Source: Lasiosphaeria ovina
Lineage: Eukaryota > Ascomycota > Sordariomycetes > Sordariales > Lasiosphaeriaceae
Direction of reading: 5' to 3'
Assembly (NCBI GenBank): GCA_033439765.1
Contig: JAULSN010000006.1
Location: 2,852,001 to 2,916,000 of the forward strand
Length of the DNA: 64,000 nucleotides
Under the pieces are notes generated by a model. That model had not been told where the DNA came from and searched no databases. It saw nothing but the letters and a program-made list of their open reading frames with translations. The position numbers and the translations under genes are program-made. The stretch's first letter is position 1; each line of letters opens with the position of its first letter. This document shows positions 23,500-36,515 of the stretch, piece after piece.

Positions 23500-24521
23500 A
23501 TATTAGTACCGGCCGGGGCCCGAATCTTAGTCACGTCCTATTTTCGGGCCTCCATCCGAGGGAACTCAAATCTGGCCCTTGAATAGCTACATTATGCGTA
23601 TCTATCACCGCTACGCCAAAATGGGCGCCCCATAGTTATGCGTGGGCAGCTGGTAATTCTAGCACCCCAAAGAGCATCTAATAGTACTTTATACGTTTCA
23701 CCGGCTCCCTAACTTAACCGTATCGTACCTAATCGGACCGAATCCTACGCTATACTCACGCCAACCTATTAATTTGGCCCGTATAATACGTGCCAATTCC
23801 ATACCGCCTCCTCTACCCACTTCAGTTACCCGTTTATTCAATAATATCTACTTCTTTTAATAAGACGGAACACTATCCGGCAATCGCCGTTGGGAAGCTA
23901 ATTCTTATAATAGATGGGGTAGCGCTTATAGGACTTAACGAGATTGAAAATAGCGACGACTAAAAGGAACGTAAGCTAGTAGCTATATATATACTACTAT
24001 AATACATGATAATAAGTACTAACTTTGATAGCTACGGCAAATTACTCTATAGTAGTTTTTTCCCCAATTCACCACCCTAACTTACTCCTCCTATACTCAG
24101 CTCGAACTTCCTCCTAAGCGTATGACTTATAGTTCCTTCACCCTCCTAAGAATTTTCACTTTCAGGACGGCCCTTCTATCTTACGAGATACTTAACCCGT
24201 CCGCGGTATATTCTTTTTTTAAGTAATTCCACTCCTAAATAGTTTCCTCCATTCTCTAAGTACTTTATATTAAAATTAGTAAGAAGATAGTAGTTTATAT
24301 TTCCTAGTAGCTCCTACGTATTAGATTAATCCCCAAAACCTTTCTACTTTACTAGGAACCGAGCTCCCCTCCCCCGCCCCTATTTAGTAAGTAATATCTT
24401 AACTTCCTATATGTCTTCTTCCTCGTTAATTACGGTAGGCGGAAAAACCTCCCTACTATCGCTATTCACTTCTCCAACTAAATATAACTCTATTACTACG
24501 TCTCTTATATGCTTAGTAGAG
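23500..24521 (-). pseudogene. Continuation of the degraded DUF3435 region beyond the Ty3 copy 2 insertion
   Basis: The minus strand next to the insertion reads STKHIRDVVIELYLVGEVNS and further acidic coding-like sequence before stops set in. It should follow the DUF3435 frame that ends at 32803 on the other side of the element, because the insertion left only a GCTAT duplication. RIP damage is heavy and the true 3' end cannot be placed. Confidence 0.4.
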
Positions 24522-24526
24522 GCTAT

Positions 24527-24795
24527 TAATAGGGAAAGGCAGCATATATCACCAATGTGGTGGTAGAATTATGTGTGTAGAAGGTTGGAAGGTGGAAAAG
24601 GAAGGTGGTGTGCCCTGCAGCGGGGATATGCCCCGCGTAGGTGGCAGTATTAACTGCTAGTGCATACCGCCTACTTGCCCGCCTTCCGCTAGTCTAGGGT
24701 GCTACTTATATAATGTATAGGGGGTGTACGCGCTATGTGCGCGTAGAGGGCCATGTTAATTATTGATATGTATAATTAAGGCCATTCCCGTATTA
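24527..24795. repeat. LTR, left (coding-sense 3' LTR) of copy 2
   Basis: 269 bp, from TAATAGGG to CCCGTATTA. Both terminal dinucleotides are altered by transitions (TG to TA at the start, CA to TA at the end), so the termini are no longer TG...CA. Confidence 0.92.
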
Positions 24796-25069
24796 AGTGC
24801 CCGGCTTAAAAAAGAGTGTTACTACCCTTAGTGACTAGGCGGGGAATCCCTCTCCGTCTATACTTCCTATACCTAAAGGGTATGGTCCTATAAAACTCTT
24901 AGTACGTCCTAAGTGCCTACTTTCTCTCCTTGTAAGGTCTGCCACGTCCGCGCTTCGGGGGCTCGTTATTTACTTCCGTAGGCTTTGCTTCCTCGGGTCG
25001 GCCACCTTTCCTCAGCTAGTATTCGTCTACGTATTCCTAAGCTCCTGCAAGCTCCTCTTCTTTTTTCCA

Positions 25070-25291
25070 TTAATCATCCTCGTTACCGTAGCCCTTCCAG
25101 TGTACCAGGTACTTAGTACGTCCCCTGGTTTTCCTATGCTTCTGAATGTACTCAATCTCGTAGCGTTGGCCATTATCGTCGGACTGGTCGTCTTCTATAG
25201 GCCCTGGGGGTGGCTTAGTGCGGTCGAAGGGATCCTTCTCTACGAGGTCGGGCTGGGGGTTGGAGCCGGGGACCTTAGAAAGGTGAGCCAC
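25070..25291 (-). pseudogene. Integrase C-terminal chromodomain, copy 2
   Basis: A 73-codon open piece contains DLVEKDPFDRTKPPPGP, YEIEYIQKHRKTRGR and YLVHWKGYG, the beta strands and aromatic residues of a chromodomain. A TAA replaces a codon just after GNEDD. This is the clearest evidence that the family is a chromovirus. Confidence 0.85.
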
Positions 25292-26203
25292 GGAGATAAC
25301 GGGGTATACTTGGCTACCCTCCGGGAAGCTTAGTTCGTACGCCAGTCTACCGATTCGCTTAACGACTTTCCAGGGCCTAGAGCGTTATTGCGATAGCTTC
25401 CTGGACGGCTTGCTAGGGAGGTGGTATCCCTTATATAGGTTAAGAAAGACCTCTTTACCGATATAGAACTCGATAGGTCGGTGGTTATCGTTATATCGGC
25501 GCTTTGCTAAAGCTACGGCGAAGTTTATTACTAGTTAGGCTTTATCCCGGACCTGCTCGCGAATAGCGGGCATATCTTCCAGGGCCGGTTGGTTATCGGT
25601 CATTAGGTCTAGAGGTCCTAATAAAGGTCTGAATCCGTATAGCTACTCGTAAGGGGATGTCTGAATACCCTTAGTATAGGCCGAGTTGAGGTGCCACTAT
25701 AACGCCGGGATAATCTCCAGCTAGTTGGACGTAGGGTTAACGAAGTTATAGTAATGAATAACGATCTTAACGGTCTGGTTTTTACGCTTAGCTAGGCCGT
25801 TACCTTGAGGGTGGTATACTATAGTTATAAGGAACCTAGTTCCGAGAGCTTTCCAAACTCCTTTCTAAAGCCCTAATATAAACTTGCGATCACGGTCTAA
25901 GATAATTATATAGGGGAATCCCTAGTCGGCGAGGAGGAGGTATTTAATAAGGACCTCTCCCTACTACTTAGTAATATAGGTAGTATAACTAGGTAGTAAG
26001 AGGGAACGCTTCGTAGCTTTATCTATAATAGGCATTAAATAGTTATACGTCTCCTTACCCTTAACCTTCTAAGGCGAGTCGGTAGAAGAAACTTTAGGGA
26101 GGCCGAGAATATAATCTATAGCGATTACTCGTATAGGTAGGGCGTCTATAGGACGGATCGGCTAGTAATCGCTATTAACTAGGGTTTGGTGGGTCTTATT
26201 TAG

Positions 26204-26398
26204 CTAATAACTAGGGCAAAATTTGAGGTAATCCTTTACGGCCTTAGTTTTCCGATGGATCGAAAGCCCTTTCAAGTTATAGAGCATTCGGTTTCTACCG
26301 AAATAGTACTTACTATTATACGCTTCCTCTATAACGGTTTTAATCATATCTCGAGGTACGTAGAGCCTCCTTATACCGTTAGGGCGTACGTTAAACAA
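26204..26398 (-). pseudogene. Integrase zinc-binding region, copy 2
   Basis: The open piece reads IRRLYVPRDMIKTVIEEAYN, then GRNRMLYNLKGLSIHRKTK and DYLKFCPSY. This is the HHCC region of Ty3 integrases. The first His (SKYYFGR instead of an H-containing loop) and the last Cys (CPSY instead of CPSC) look mutated by G-to-A or C-to-T transitions. The core domain continues to about 25400. Confidence 0.8.
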
Positions 26399-27319
26399 AA
26401 GACCTTAATCATTAAGTATAAAGGGGTAACCCGGCCTAGTACGCGTGCCTTCTTCGCTGGCGGTTTTACTAATTTCAGCGATAATAGAGGTATACTTTGA
26501 GTCTTTTACGTAGCTATCGCGAAATCCGTTACGTAAGGAGTTATCTATACAAGCTTCCGCGTATATAAACTATATATCGTTAAGAACCGTAGGTTTATTA
26601 GGAGGGGTTTCGTTAGTAGTTATAAGCCTACTCAAGGCGTCCGGAACGAAGTTCTTCTTACCTTCTAGGTAAACTAGAATTAGCTAATACTATAAGAGGT
26701 AAATAGAGGCGTTCACTAACCGTATATTGGATCGGTCTATAGATAAAGAGCTTAAGGCTATCTGGTTTATGATTCCGAGCGTAGTAGAATGGTCGGTTAG
26801 GGCGTAAATAGGTAGTTTATTACTATGAATCATTATTCGTAACTTCTTAACGGCCTAGACTAAGTAGGCGACTTCGAGCTCTAAAGGTCCGTATCTCCAC
26901 TCGGGATCTAATAGGCATCTACTAAGAAAATAAATAGGGAGAACTTGGTTAGCTAGAATAACTTGTCCTACTTTCTATTCGTAGCCCTCTATAAGGTGAA
27001 AAGCTATGACTCCGAATCCGTACTCCTTAGAGCTATCTACCTATAGAAATAGGGTCTTTTCTAGGTCATAATAATACAGAATAGTCGGATCTTCCTTATA
27101 GATCGCCTACTAGATGGTTTCGAAAGCTAGTAATTCCTTATCGGTAGGTATATACTTGGTTTTTACTATATATACTATACGCTTACCTTTATTACCGTTA
27201 ACGACTTTACGAGCTTTACGGCCGATTTTGAGGAGCTCTATCTTACGCTTCTATATCGGCTCGGCGATCTGCGTATAATAGGGGATATGAGATCTTAAAA
27301 AACCTATTACCCCTAAGTA

Positions 27320-27604
27320 TTGCTCTAGGGCTCTTAGCGTATTAGGAAAGATAAGCTTCTTAAAGGCGGCTAGTCTATCTACTATATGAGTAAGGCCCAG
27401 GCTATTAACTCTAAAGCCGAGTAGCTCGACGTTGGGGTAGGCGAGAAAAGACTTCTTCGGCGATATAGCGATATTCTTATTAGTGAATATCTCAAACGCC
27501 TTTCGTAGGTAATATAAGTGGTCTTTTCGGGAATCGGAAAAGATAACTATATTATTAATAAAAGTACGTATAAAGTGAGCGTACTTAGCTAATAGTCGAT
27601 CTAT
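27320..27604 (-). pseudogene. Reverse transcriptase catalytic region, copy 2
   Basis: This is positionally equal to 15508-15792 of copy 1 and likewise reads TFINNIVIFSDS, so the same Asp-Asp to Asn-Asn change is present. Upstream fingers and downstream RNase H (near 26950-27080) are recognisable but interrupted. Confidence 0.75.
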
Positions 27605-30600
27605 ATACCGCTAGGTATATACTGGGGTATTCCGAAATCCTATTAAGGTAACCTTAGACTTCTCCAAGCCTCGAGGACTAATAATAGTAAATCTATCTCG
27701 ATAAGGGGGATAGACTCTAAACTAATAGAAAAAGGACGTTACGTTAATTATAGAGACGTAGGATTTGCCGCGAATAGTAGAGATAATAGTAGATTATAAT
27801 AGTAAAGGGTAGTTATTAGGTATAACTACTTAGTTAAGCTATCGAAGATTAATAATAACTCTACCTTTCTCCACGCCGTAGATAGTCCGCTAGACGATAA
27901 ATACTAGCGAGTTAAAAGGCGTAGGATCGTTTTACTAGTCTATACGGTCTTCTACGTATAACGTTCTAAAAATATCGTCTAAAATACCTATATCCTTTTA
28001 ACTAAGGGGGTAGCTTCTATTAGCTTTGAGTTAGTTTTGCCAGCCTTCTACTAGGGGAACTTTTATTATATCCTTCTCTAGAATCTTAATTATACCGTTA
28101 TTTACCTAGACTTGGGGGAATTCTTCATATAGAGCTTAAAGGTCGGCTACGAAGGGAGCGTCGGTAGCGTAGATATGAATTCCGTTATCGGTAATAATCT
28201 TAATATAGTCGATTAGCGCTTTAATACCTAACTTGGACATCTTTCCGCCGGGGCTAGTATTAACGACGAACTTAGCGGCCATAGGTCCCGTAAGATCCTC
28301 GTCGAGTAGCTCTAAGGCTATAGGGGGTTCTAAGTCTACGTTCTAAGTAATCTACTAGACTTAGTCGGATAGGGATAGCGGTGAAGCTATAGGGGGAGGT
28401 AAGTTATTAGAGGAGGCGATAGCTAGTAGGGTAATATCCTTAGGGGCGTCGATAAACGCGTAAATTACTTTAGTTATATTAAAAGACGAGCCTATAGCTT
28501 ACTACTATATAACGTTCGAAAGGCTAGTAGTCGGGAGCGCTAATACCCCTAAGAGCTAAGAAAATATAGCTAGCGAGCCGAGTACTATTACGGCTATACC
28601 TTATTTCTAGGATACGCTCTTATAGCTACTATCCTAAGCCTTATAAATATGGCCGAGGGTAATACCCTTCTTAATTACTAGTACGCCGTTAGAGTTATTT
28701 TATATTACGACGACTTTTAGCGTTTTTACGTCTACGACTACGTTAGCTACTACGGAGTATTTTATTAAGAATATTACGGATCTATCGGAGGGTAGGGGCT
28801 TATAGTTAACTAGAAGAAGTATTCTCTATCCTACTAGTAGGGTGAGATCTCTACCGGCTTTAACGTTCCGGCGATACTCCTTAGCTTTACGAACGACTTC
28901 TATAGACGTATAGAAGCCGTCTATCTATCTAAAGGTAACTATATCCGATAAATAGTCGATATTTACTCCGTAGGGGGTAAGGAACTTATTACTAAGTAGT
29001 AAGTTAGGGGGGAGACCCTTAACTACCTATACGGAATACGATACTTCTATTAAAGCTGGCTAGTCCTACCTATCTTTACCGATTAGAAATAGTATAAAGG
29101 TAGCCTACTTAGTAATCTTTACGGTCTCTTTATATACTCCGCGAACTCGGCCGAAGCGCGGCTTAACTATATGCTTAAGCTTACTAAGTAGCTTATGAGA
29201 AATAAGGGATCGACCGGTTCCGGGATCGAGGCAAATCTCGTTACTACTTAACGACGTAGCTAAGGCTTTGGCCTTAACTCGGAGATACGAGTATTCGGAC
29301 TAAGGGTTACCCCTAGTATCGATAAGAGCGATATTAGGAGCTTTTAAGACGATAAAGTCCGGGGTAATAGGAGCGGAGGAAGACGTATATATTACGATAT
29401 CTCCTTTATTAGCGGTAATATATTCATCGTTAGACTCGTCCTCCTATAAATCTAGCTGGGGGATAATAACTCCCGTCTTGGTTAACGAGTATATACGAAT
29501 ATGCTTGAATAGTTAGTTACGCGAGTCGTATACTTTGTAATAATAGCCGTAAGTACGGCTAGATACCTGCTACTTCTTAGTATCTTAGATACGTTCAAAA
29601 TACGCTACGTTATAGGGGGAATAGGTCCTGAGATATCCGAGCTTGGCTCTAGTAGAAGGAAATATCTCGTAGTATTTATAGTAGGTATAGTACCGATCGA
29701 TTACGGTAACGTAATATACTACCTCAGCGTCTAAGTCGAGGCTATCGGAATTATCGGAATAGTGGCTAGAAGCGTCTCTATTAGAGTTATCGCTATCCGC
29801 CTCCTACGCGTAATAGGCTCCTCCCTTCCCTTTATCTTCGCGAGGCTTATTAAAGCGAGGTCGGTCGTAGCGAGGTCTATCGTAGCGAGGTCTATCTTCC
29901 TACTTCCTCTTATACTTCGACTCCTTATCCTTATCTTCTTTCTTAGGGTCCTTATTATCGCGAGGGTAGTCCTTACGAGGCTCTTTATCTAGGTACCTAG
30001 TTTTGGAGTTATCCTAGGTAATACGACGTTGTAGGTAGTCGTTAGAATAGGTAGACTTAGAGGACTTCTTTTTCTCCCTTATTTCGTCCTTATATATAGC
30101 GGTAATAATGGCTCGTTTAGAAGATACTAGCCTGATATAGTCGGATAGGGAGTTGGCTTCGTTAGGGGGCGGTATAACTCGCTTAATACCTAGCTCGAAT
30201 CGTACCCAAATTTGAGTAAGGACTCTAAGCCAATTACTATTATCTTGGTTGAGGATTCTAGCTACTTTAGCGTAGCGAATCTTATACTATATAAAACGGA
30301 TTATAGCCTTCGTATCGTTATCGACGTCTTCGACCTTGAGCCTACTAGAGTTATACTCGGCTATGGCTAACGCAATATCTAGTTGGTAGTAGTCGATAAG
30401 GGCTCTTATTATACCTCCTAAGCCTTCGCTTCGTAACTTGATTCTATCTTTAGGAGTGAGCTCTAAAGTCTACTAAAGTAGGGCGGAACCGCCTAGTAAT
30501 ATCTAAAAGAAAGAAGCTATTTAGGCTACCGAGTCGTTACGCGTAACTAGCTCTTTAATAAAGGATTTAACGCGTAGCTTAAAGGTATATATATTAGAGA

Positions 30601-32528
30601 AGACGACGTTCTTCCCGTCGGTAGTTATACTAACCCTATTAGGGTCGTCGCTATCTAGGTTAAACTACCCGATTTCCTCGCGCTTAATCTTATAGTAGAC
30701 TAGTTATAAGATAGTAAGGTTGGCCTAGGTGCCTACTAAGTCCCTAGTATACGAGGTAGTAGTATGCCGAGCTTGCCTATCGTTCCTATCCGGTCGACGA
30801 CCGTTACCTCCGTTACCCTGGTTCTTCTATCTATACTACGGCCGGTTGGACCCAAAGTCAGGTCCGTCCGAGTCGTTATCGCCGTTAGAAGGGTTACTAT
30901 ACCCCTATCGATGACGCTGGGGGGATGGGTTCCGCGGAACTATAGGCTAAGTGGACTATCGTATAGGGCGACGTTAGTTACTAGCCGGCTGGTTAGGAGG
31001 GTTGTTTCCTTAGCCCTAAGCTTAAGGGCCCTACTAGTTATTAATTTATAGTAGTAGAGTAATATATTACTATGGCTGGGCTAATTACTATTAAAATAGG
31101 CTACTTTAGCGAGGGCCGAACTAAGAAGTAGGTATAGATCGGTTCGGGATTTGGTATTGCTTACGAGGACCCGTAGTAGGAGTTAGGTTCTATATTATAA
31201 GGGTTAGGTTAGGCTAATCGTAGAATCGTACCGCTTGGCCGGTAGATAGGCTAGAAGTATTTAGTTCGATATATAAATTATCGAAAGGATTTAGGGCTAG
31301 GGGAAGGCTCTAGGGTCGATCGTCTCTAAAAGGACTGGCTCTAAATATAGCTAGTCTAGTAAAGGGATCGACTAACGAGGGACGCCGAGTAGTAGGGGCT
31401 GGGGAGGGGGCTATAGTACCTATAAGTACGTCGAGAATAAGCTATATTTACTTACTTAGGTTATTATAAGAGTCTTTGAGGTCGTTTCTCTACTTATCCA
31501 TCTCTATCCTAAGAGCGTTATTCTACTCGTTTATATTACTCGTAGTATTCTTAATAATCCTATCGAGAGTACTTATAACTCTCTTAAAACCCTAGTCAAC
31601 TTTCTTATTTAGCTGCCTAACGTCCTACTAGACGGCTTTATTTATCGTCTCTAGGTAAGTAAGCGACGAAATATTGGGCTTGAGCTCGGTAGGGCGTTTA
31701 GCGACGGGCTTCTCGGGAGTATTATTCTAAATAGCTACTACGGATAGGGTACGGGACTCGCGGGGAATTACGTTCCTAGTAGGGGTATTAGGGCCCTTTC
31801 CGAAGTCTATTATTCTTAACTACTATTAGGTACTTTAGGGAAGCTTATTATATCGGCCGAGGGCTAATCCTTCGGTATTAGTATTATCGGGGTCGAGAAA
31901 GTCTCCGGTCTCGTCGTTATCTAATATAGTTACCCAAGGGCCCTATAGAGCGGCCATTACTTAACCTATTATCGATTAACCAAATTTAAGAAAGAAGATA
32001 GTTGGTATGACTTTATAGAACGCTCCTACTAACTACTTCTAGTCTCCCTAAGGATTATCTAGGTATAGAGGCTTGGCTCTTCTACCGCCGCCGTAAGGCT
32101 TATCGGTGAAGTTCAGTATACCCGTAGTATCTGGGATTGGAGTCCAGGATTAGGGTGGGCTTGGCTATAGCCTTCGCGAAGAGAGGTCTAGAGCGGGGAT
32201 AGGTAAGGTACCTTGGGGGAATCGCGTTACTAGTAGACGGCGCTAAGACGCGATACTTAATAATATCGCGATCTTACCCGCCTAGCGCTACTTAATTAAT
32301 CCCCGAAGGTTATTCGATTAATAGCTAAGGCGGTTAGCTAGAGTCCTTACGAACTTTTGCCTAAGCGGGGGGGGAAAATTTTTCTAACTACGGGCGCGCC
32401 TCCGGTCGGAATATCGCGTGTAGGTTTTTGGTGCGTCTTCAATTGAATTATCGTACTAAGAGGGTTGAACTCTTGAACTCACGATACTAGTGACTAGTTA
32501 CTTGATACGTATAGTCGCTGGTACTATT

Positions 32529-32797
32529 TGATAGGGAAAGGTAGTATATATTACTAATATAGTGGTAGAATTATATGTGTAGAAGGTTGGAAGGTGGAAA
32601 AGGAAGGTGGTATGCCCTACAGCGGGGATATGCCCCGCGTAGGTGGCAGTATTAACTACTAGTGCACACCGCCTACTTGCCCGCCTTCCGCTAGTCTAGG
32701 GTGCTGCTTATGTAATGTACAGGGGGTGCACGCGCCATGTGCGCGTAGAGGGCCATGTCAATTATTGACATGTGTAATTGAGGCCATTCCCGTATCA
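32529..32797. repeat. LTR, right (coding-sense 5' LTR) of copy 2
   Basis: 269 bp, from TGATAGGG to CCCGTATCA, with intact TG...CA ends. The internal TGTGCGCG and TTGACATGTG blocks are well preserved. Confidence 0.93.
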
Positions 32798-32802
32798 GCT
32801 AT

Positions 32803-35800
32803 ATCGGCTAGTATTTCCGGATTAATTAAGCTAATAGGAATAATAGATAATATTAAGGCAACTCGTAAGCTTATACTTATCTATTACTCTTGGAATACCC
32901 CTTGGCCGTCCTATACCGTAAAGTTATCTATCTAATTAGTAAGACTAAGGGTCTAAGACGGGAAAGGCCCAGTATTAGGCAAAACCCCATTACTACTTTC
33001 CTCGATAGTCGTTTGGAATATATCGTAATAAGTAGGAGTTAGCGCTATCTCTCCAACCTAAGATACTCCTCCTTTAGCCAAGCCCTATAAGTCGGGATCT
33101 ATAGTTAATAATAAAGTATAAGGCTGGAAATCGATATCCTCGCCGACGCTAAGGCTCTCGCTATCGGTAAAGCCGCGAGATTACGACGAGCTTGAAGTAA
33201 CTAATGGGCAAGCCTCTTAAAGAGAATTAACGTCGAAGACCGAGGAGACGGCTATAGTACTAGAAGGAGAGGTACTAGCTTCCGAGTCACTACCGTAGGA
33301 GATAGGAAGAGTTAGCTTTAACCTATAGGATTTCGCCACCGGGCTGGCCTCTACCGCTACCACCAGCTCCGTATTAGCAGCCTCTCCCGCGTTATAAATC
33401 CGGCACCGTTTTCTTCGAGACGAGTAATACCCTCCATCTATAAAGATATCCCTCTTCTTTTACGACTTCTCCCTACTATTTCTAGGAGGATAGTTATAGG
33501 CGTCTTGTAAATAGTACTAGAGCTACTAGCCTAACTCATATACTATAGAGCATTCGGGGTCAGGATACGGTATTACGTCCGTCATTCTCGACCTATTAGC
33601 GTAGAGAGTAAAGCACTTATTAACGTACTTTTCCTAGCTAGCTTACTTCCTAAATCCAAATAAACGCCGGGCTATATAGTTATTCGTTATATATATATGT
33701 CTTATATATCCTAGCGTAGGTAATAGCTCGGCGAAATTTGACAAAATCGTAGCGCTACGGTAGTTCGTGTCTGTCGATATGCCCTTAGTAGTGGATTTCC
33801 AATACTTTTCTACCCGCTACCGGGTTGTAGTATACGAAGTAGAAATCAACGAATTTCTGCTCTCCTTTATAGTGGGCTAAGGAGTATTCAAAGATATATT
33901 ACTACCTATAGTCAATACGTATCCTAAAAATTTATAAGTCAGTACTAGGAACTAGTATAAAGGTCTAAATTTCACCTTACCGCTCAAGTTCTACGCTATA
34001 ATACGGGCACTTATCTACGCCATAGTGCTATACTTGGCATCTCCCCGTAGCGTAATACGGTATTACGCATCCGGTCTATAGGGGCCGGAGCGACGGTTAG
34101 TAGGCGACTCGGCAGTTATTTCTTACGAGAGAAATGAGATCCTTAATAGCCGATTCTCCCTTCGGGCTTCGTATCGGAACGATACTAAAAAGCGTAACTA
34201 AAAGCCTTTCGCGCTCTAGTATTATATAACGAAGGCGATCGAATCGGGAACGGTATTAGTCCACGTAAACCTTTTCCTTACGCTCTGAGGGATATATTCG
34301 CTCTTAGTTCTAGCGGATTCTATTTAACTCCTCCTCCTCGAGTACGCGCCTTTATTTATATAGTTGACCTCGTTCAGACTTTAAGTCTTGAATAGCTATC
34401 CCTTTTTGGGCGGAGCTTATCTCTAGGGTTAGATCCTCGATTCTCTTTATAATAGTAATATAATCCTCTCTCTACCTTAAATCGTCCTATACCTTTATAG
34501 GTAGTAATTATAAAAGCTCGGGATTTCGGTTAACTATTATAGACCGGAAGTCCTCGGCCTGGTCACTCCGAAGAGGTAGTTTAAGGAAACCGGCCAGACT
34601 ATCTATAACGGTTATAGAACTCAAATAGTCCTTTATAAGCGTTATTTTATTCGTATATACGGTAAACTTTATTAATTCCCTATCCGAGTAACTATTAGCT
34701 AAACTTAAATTAGCTAGGTAAAGTATAAAAAGGTAGGTGAATATTATACCTATAGCTAAGATAAGGGCCTCCCTCCGTATACTATATACCGTTACGGGAC
34801 TTATCCCTACTCGAATAGCGAGGTCCTTAAGTTACTTATTGAAGGAAGTACCCGCTTGGATCTTATTAGTCGGCCCGTCTACTAATACTTCTAGAAAGAC
34901 CGGTAGGTCCAGGACATAGGGGGACCATTCGAGGACCTAGTACCTTTAGTTTGCTAGCGGTTTGACGTCCAGAATCACTCTAAGAGTCTTATAATTTTTG
35001 AACGTACCCGCCGTAAGGTAAATAGCGAGTAGGAAGAGTATTGGATTAACGATAAGAGGCTGGTTAGGAAGATATTTATAGAGTAGGTACGTTAGTCTAT
35101 TCTAGTATATTCATTAGTATCGAAACCATATATACTTAAGATATATACCAACCTTTGCTATTCCTTATCGTATATTACCTTCATAAACTCTCTCTTTAAA
35201 CTAAACCTTAGTTCAGGCTTACCGTCCTTCCAAGCGACTAGTATTACCGTATCCTATAGCGATTAGCCCGTGATCCTAAAAATAAGCCATAATACCTACC
35301 TTATAACGTAACCCTTTACCGGTACCTCTCCGAATCGATCCCTCACTAACCTTACCTAGTCTAGCTAGTATAAAAACGTAACACTTCAATTTGCCGCTAA
35401 TAAAAACTCGGTACGCTTCGTATACGTAGTTATATCCATCGTCTTACTAGAGCTGCCTCTCCAGGTGTATATAGTTTTCGAGTATAAGGTAGTTCTTTAG
35501 TCGTATAGCTATTAATAAACCGAGCTTCTTCCGTAATAGACCCTTAATATACTATTTTAAGGTTAGCGTCTGGGCGGAATATTACTAAAGGGCTAGGAAA
35601 CCTATATTAGTAATAGAGTCTATGAAGTCTCTCGAAATCAAAGACGTCGGATTATTCAGATTCTAACCGGACATAAAGCACCGGAAGTAATTCCGTACGG
35701 TTTGAACTATCGGCTTTCCGTTCAGGTCGAGAACGCCTTTACTAGATTTGGCTATAAACTTTACGAAATGCTTTAGAGTTTTTAACTAATAAGGTATAGC

Positions 35801-36029
35801 TTCGGGATATATTATTTTGTACCTTAAGGGTCTATTAGTTTTCCCGCCGGTCACTATTCGTAGAGTCTACTTACTCAATCTATAGGTCTATTTGGTTATT
35901 ATACCTCTCTCTAGTATAGTCCAAGACGTTACGTAGGATAGGTTTATTATTAATATCCGTATCGTTGTTATCGAATCTATTCTCTTCTACGTATCTTCTC
36001 CTCTCCTCTACTGTCCTTTTCCTGACCAT
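32803..36029 (-). pseudogene. RIP-degraded DUF3435 (tyrosine-recombinase-like) gene, Starship-captain/Crypton superfamily
   Basis: ATG at 36029 (minus) opens MVRKRTVEERRRYVEENRF. The frame then breaks repeatedly, but in sequence order I can read GLLRKKLGLLIAIRLKNYL, PLIVNPILFLLAIYLTAGTF, LEWSPYVLDLPVFLEV, KDLAIRVGISPVTVYSIRRE and a long helical tail (TIIKRIEDLTLEI, LEEEELNRIR). This order matches DUF3435 proteins: a recombinase-like core with the 'YDLRRG'-type segment, then the coiled region. Near the end comes a Ser/Thr-rich tail. Stops are mostly TAG/TAA as expected from RIP. DUF3435 proteins include the tyrosine recombinases that move Starship elements; many others are solitary, so captain status is not shown. 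Ty3 copy 2 interrupts its 3' end. Confidence 0.65.
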
Positions 36030-36515
36030 CTTCGGCAGTGGTCTTTGGCGGCGTGAAGAAAAGAGAAAATTAGGTTGAAAATTTAGTATATAATGAATAG
36101 GATATTAATATTTATGGATCTAACCAACTAGAGAGTTGAGAGCCAATATGGCGGTCTACTTGAGATGGACTGAGGAAATGGCAAAGCGAAAAAAATTTGA
36201 AAAGGTCAAGAAGGTAAGAGTAGGGATGGCCATAAAATGGGCCCTACGAGCAGACTCTTAAAATGGGCGAGCCAGTATTTATGTGTTCCTCGGCGATCCC
36301 AGTTTTGGGCCAGCCATGGTACGAGCACTTCCCTCGCGAAAAGTTGCCTATTTTCCTCATCTAAGCTCTAGGCACTCAGGTTACTACCCACCCGGTCTAA
36401 CCCAATTTCAGTCACCTCCCTGATAATTTCATCGCTATCGCCTGAGCAAAAGCGGCGAGGGGGGTTGTAGTCGACAAGGGCTGAGGAGAGCAACATTCAG
36501 GACGCGCAACAGCCA

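Larger units (their letters stand above)
24527..32797 (-). mobile_element. Ty3/gypsy chromovirus LTR retrotransposon, copy 2 (8,271 bp, RIP-inactivated)
   Basis: LTRs at 24527-24795 and 32529-32797 (269 bp each) and a perfect 5-bp duplication GCTAT (24522-24526 and 32798-32802) define it. It has the same orientation and exactly the same length as copy 1, and every landmark is offset by 11,812 bp, so differences appear to be substitutions (mostly C/T and G/A) without net indels. Domain order and inactivation are as in copy 1. It sits inside an older degraded DUF3435 gene, a nested insertion. Confidence 0.93.

Noticed and set aside
29762..31051. Plus-strand ORFs rich in Arg/Ser/Val/Leu inside Ty3 copy 2
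   Set aside because: They are the antisense of the gag region, including its DRPRY repeat; all real coding in the element is on minus.
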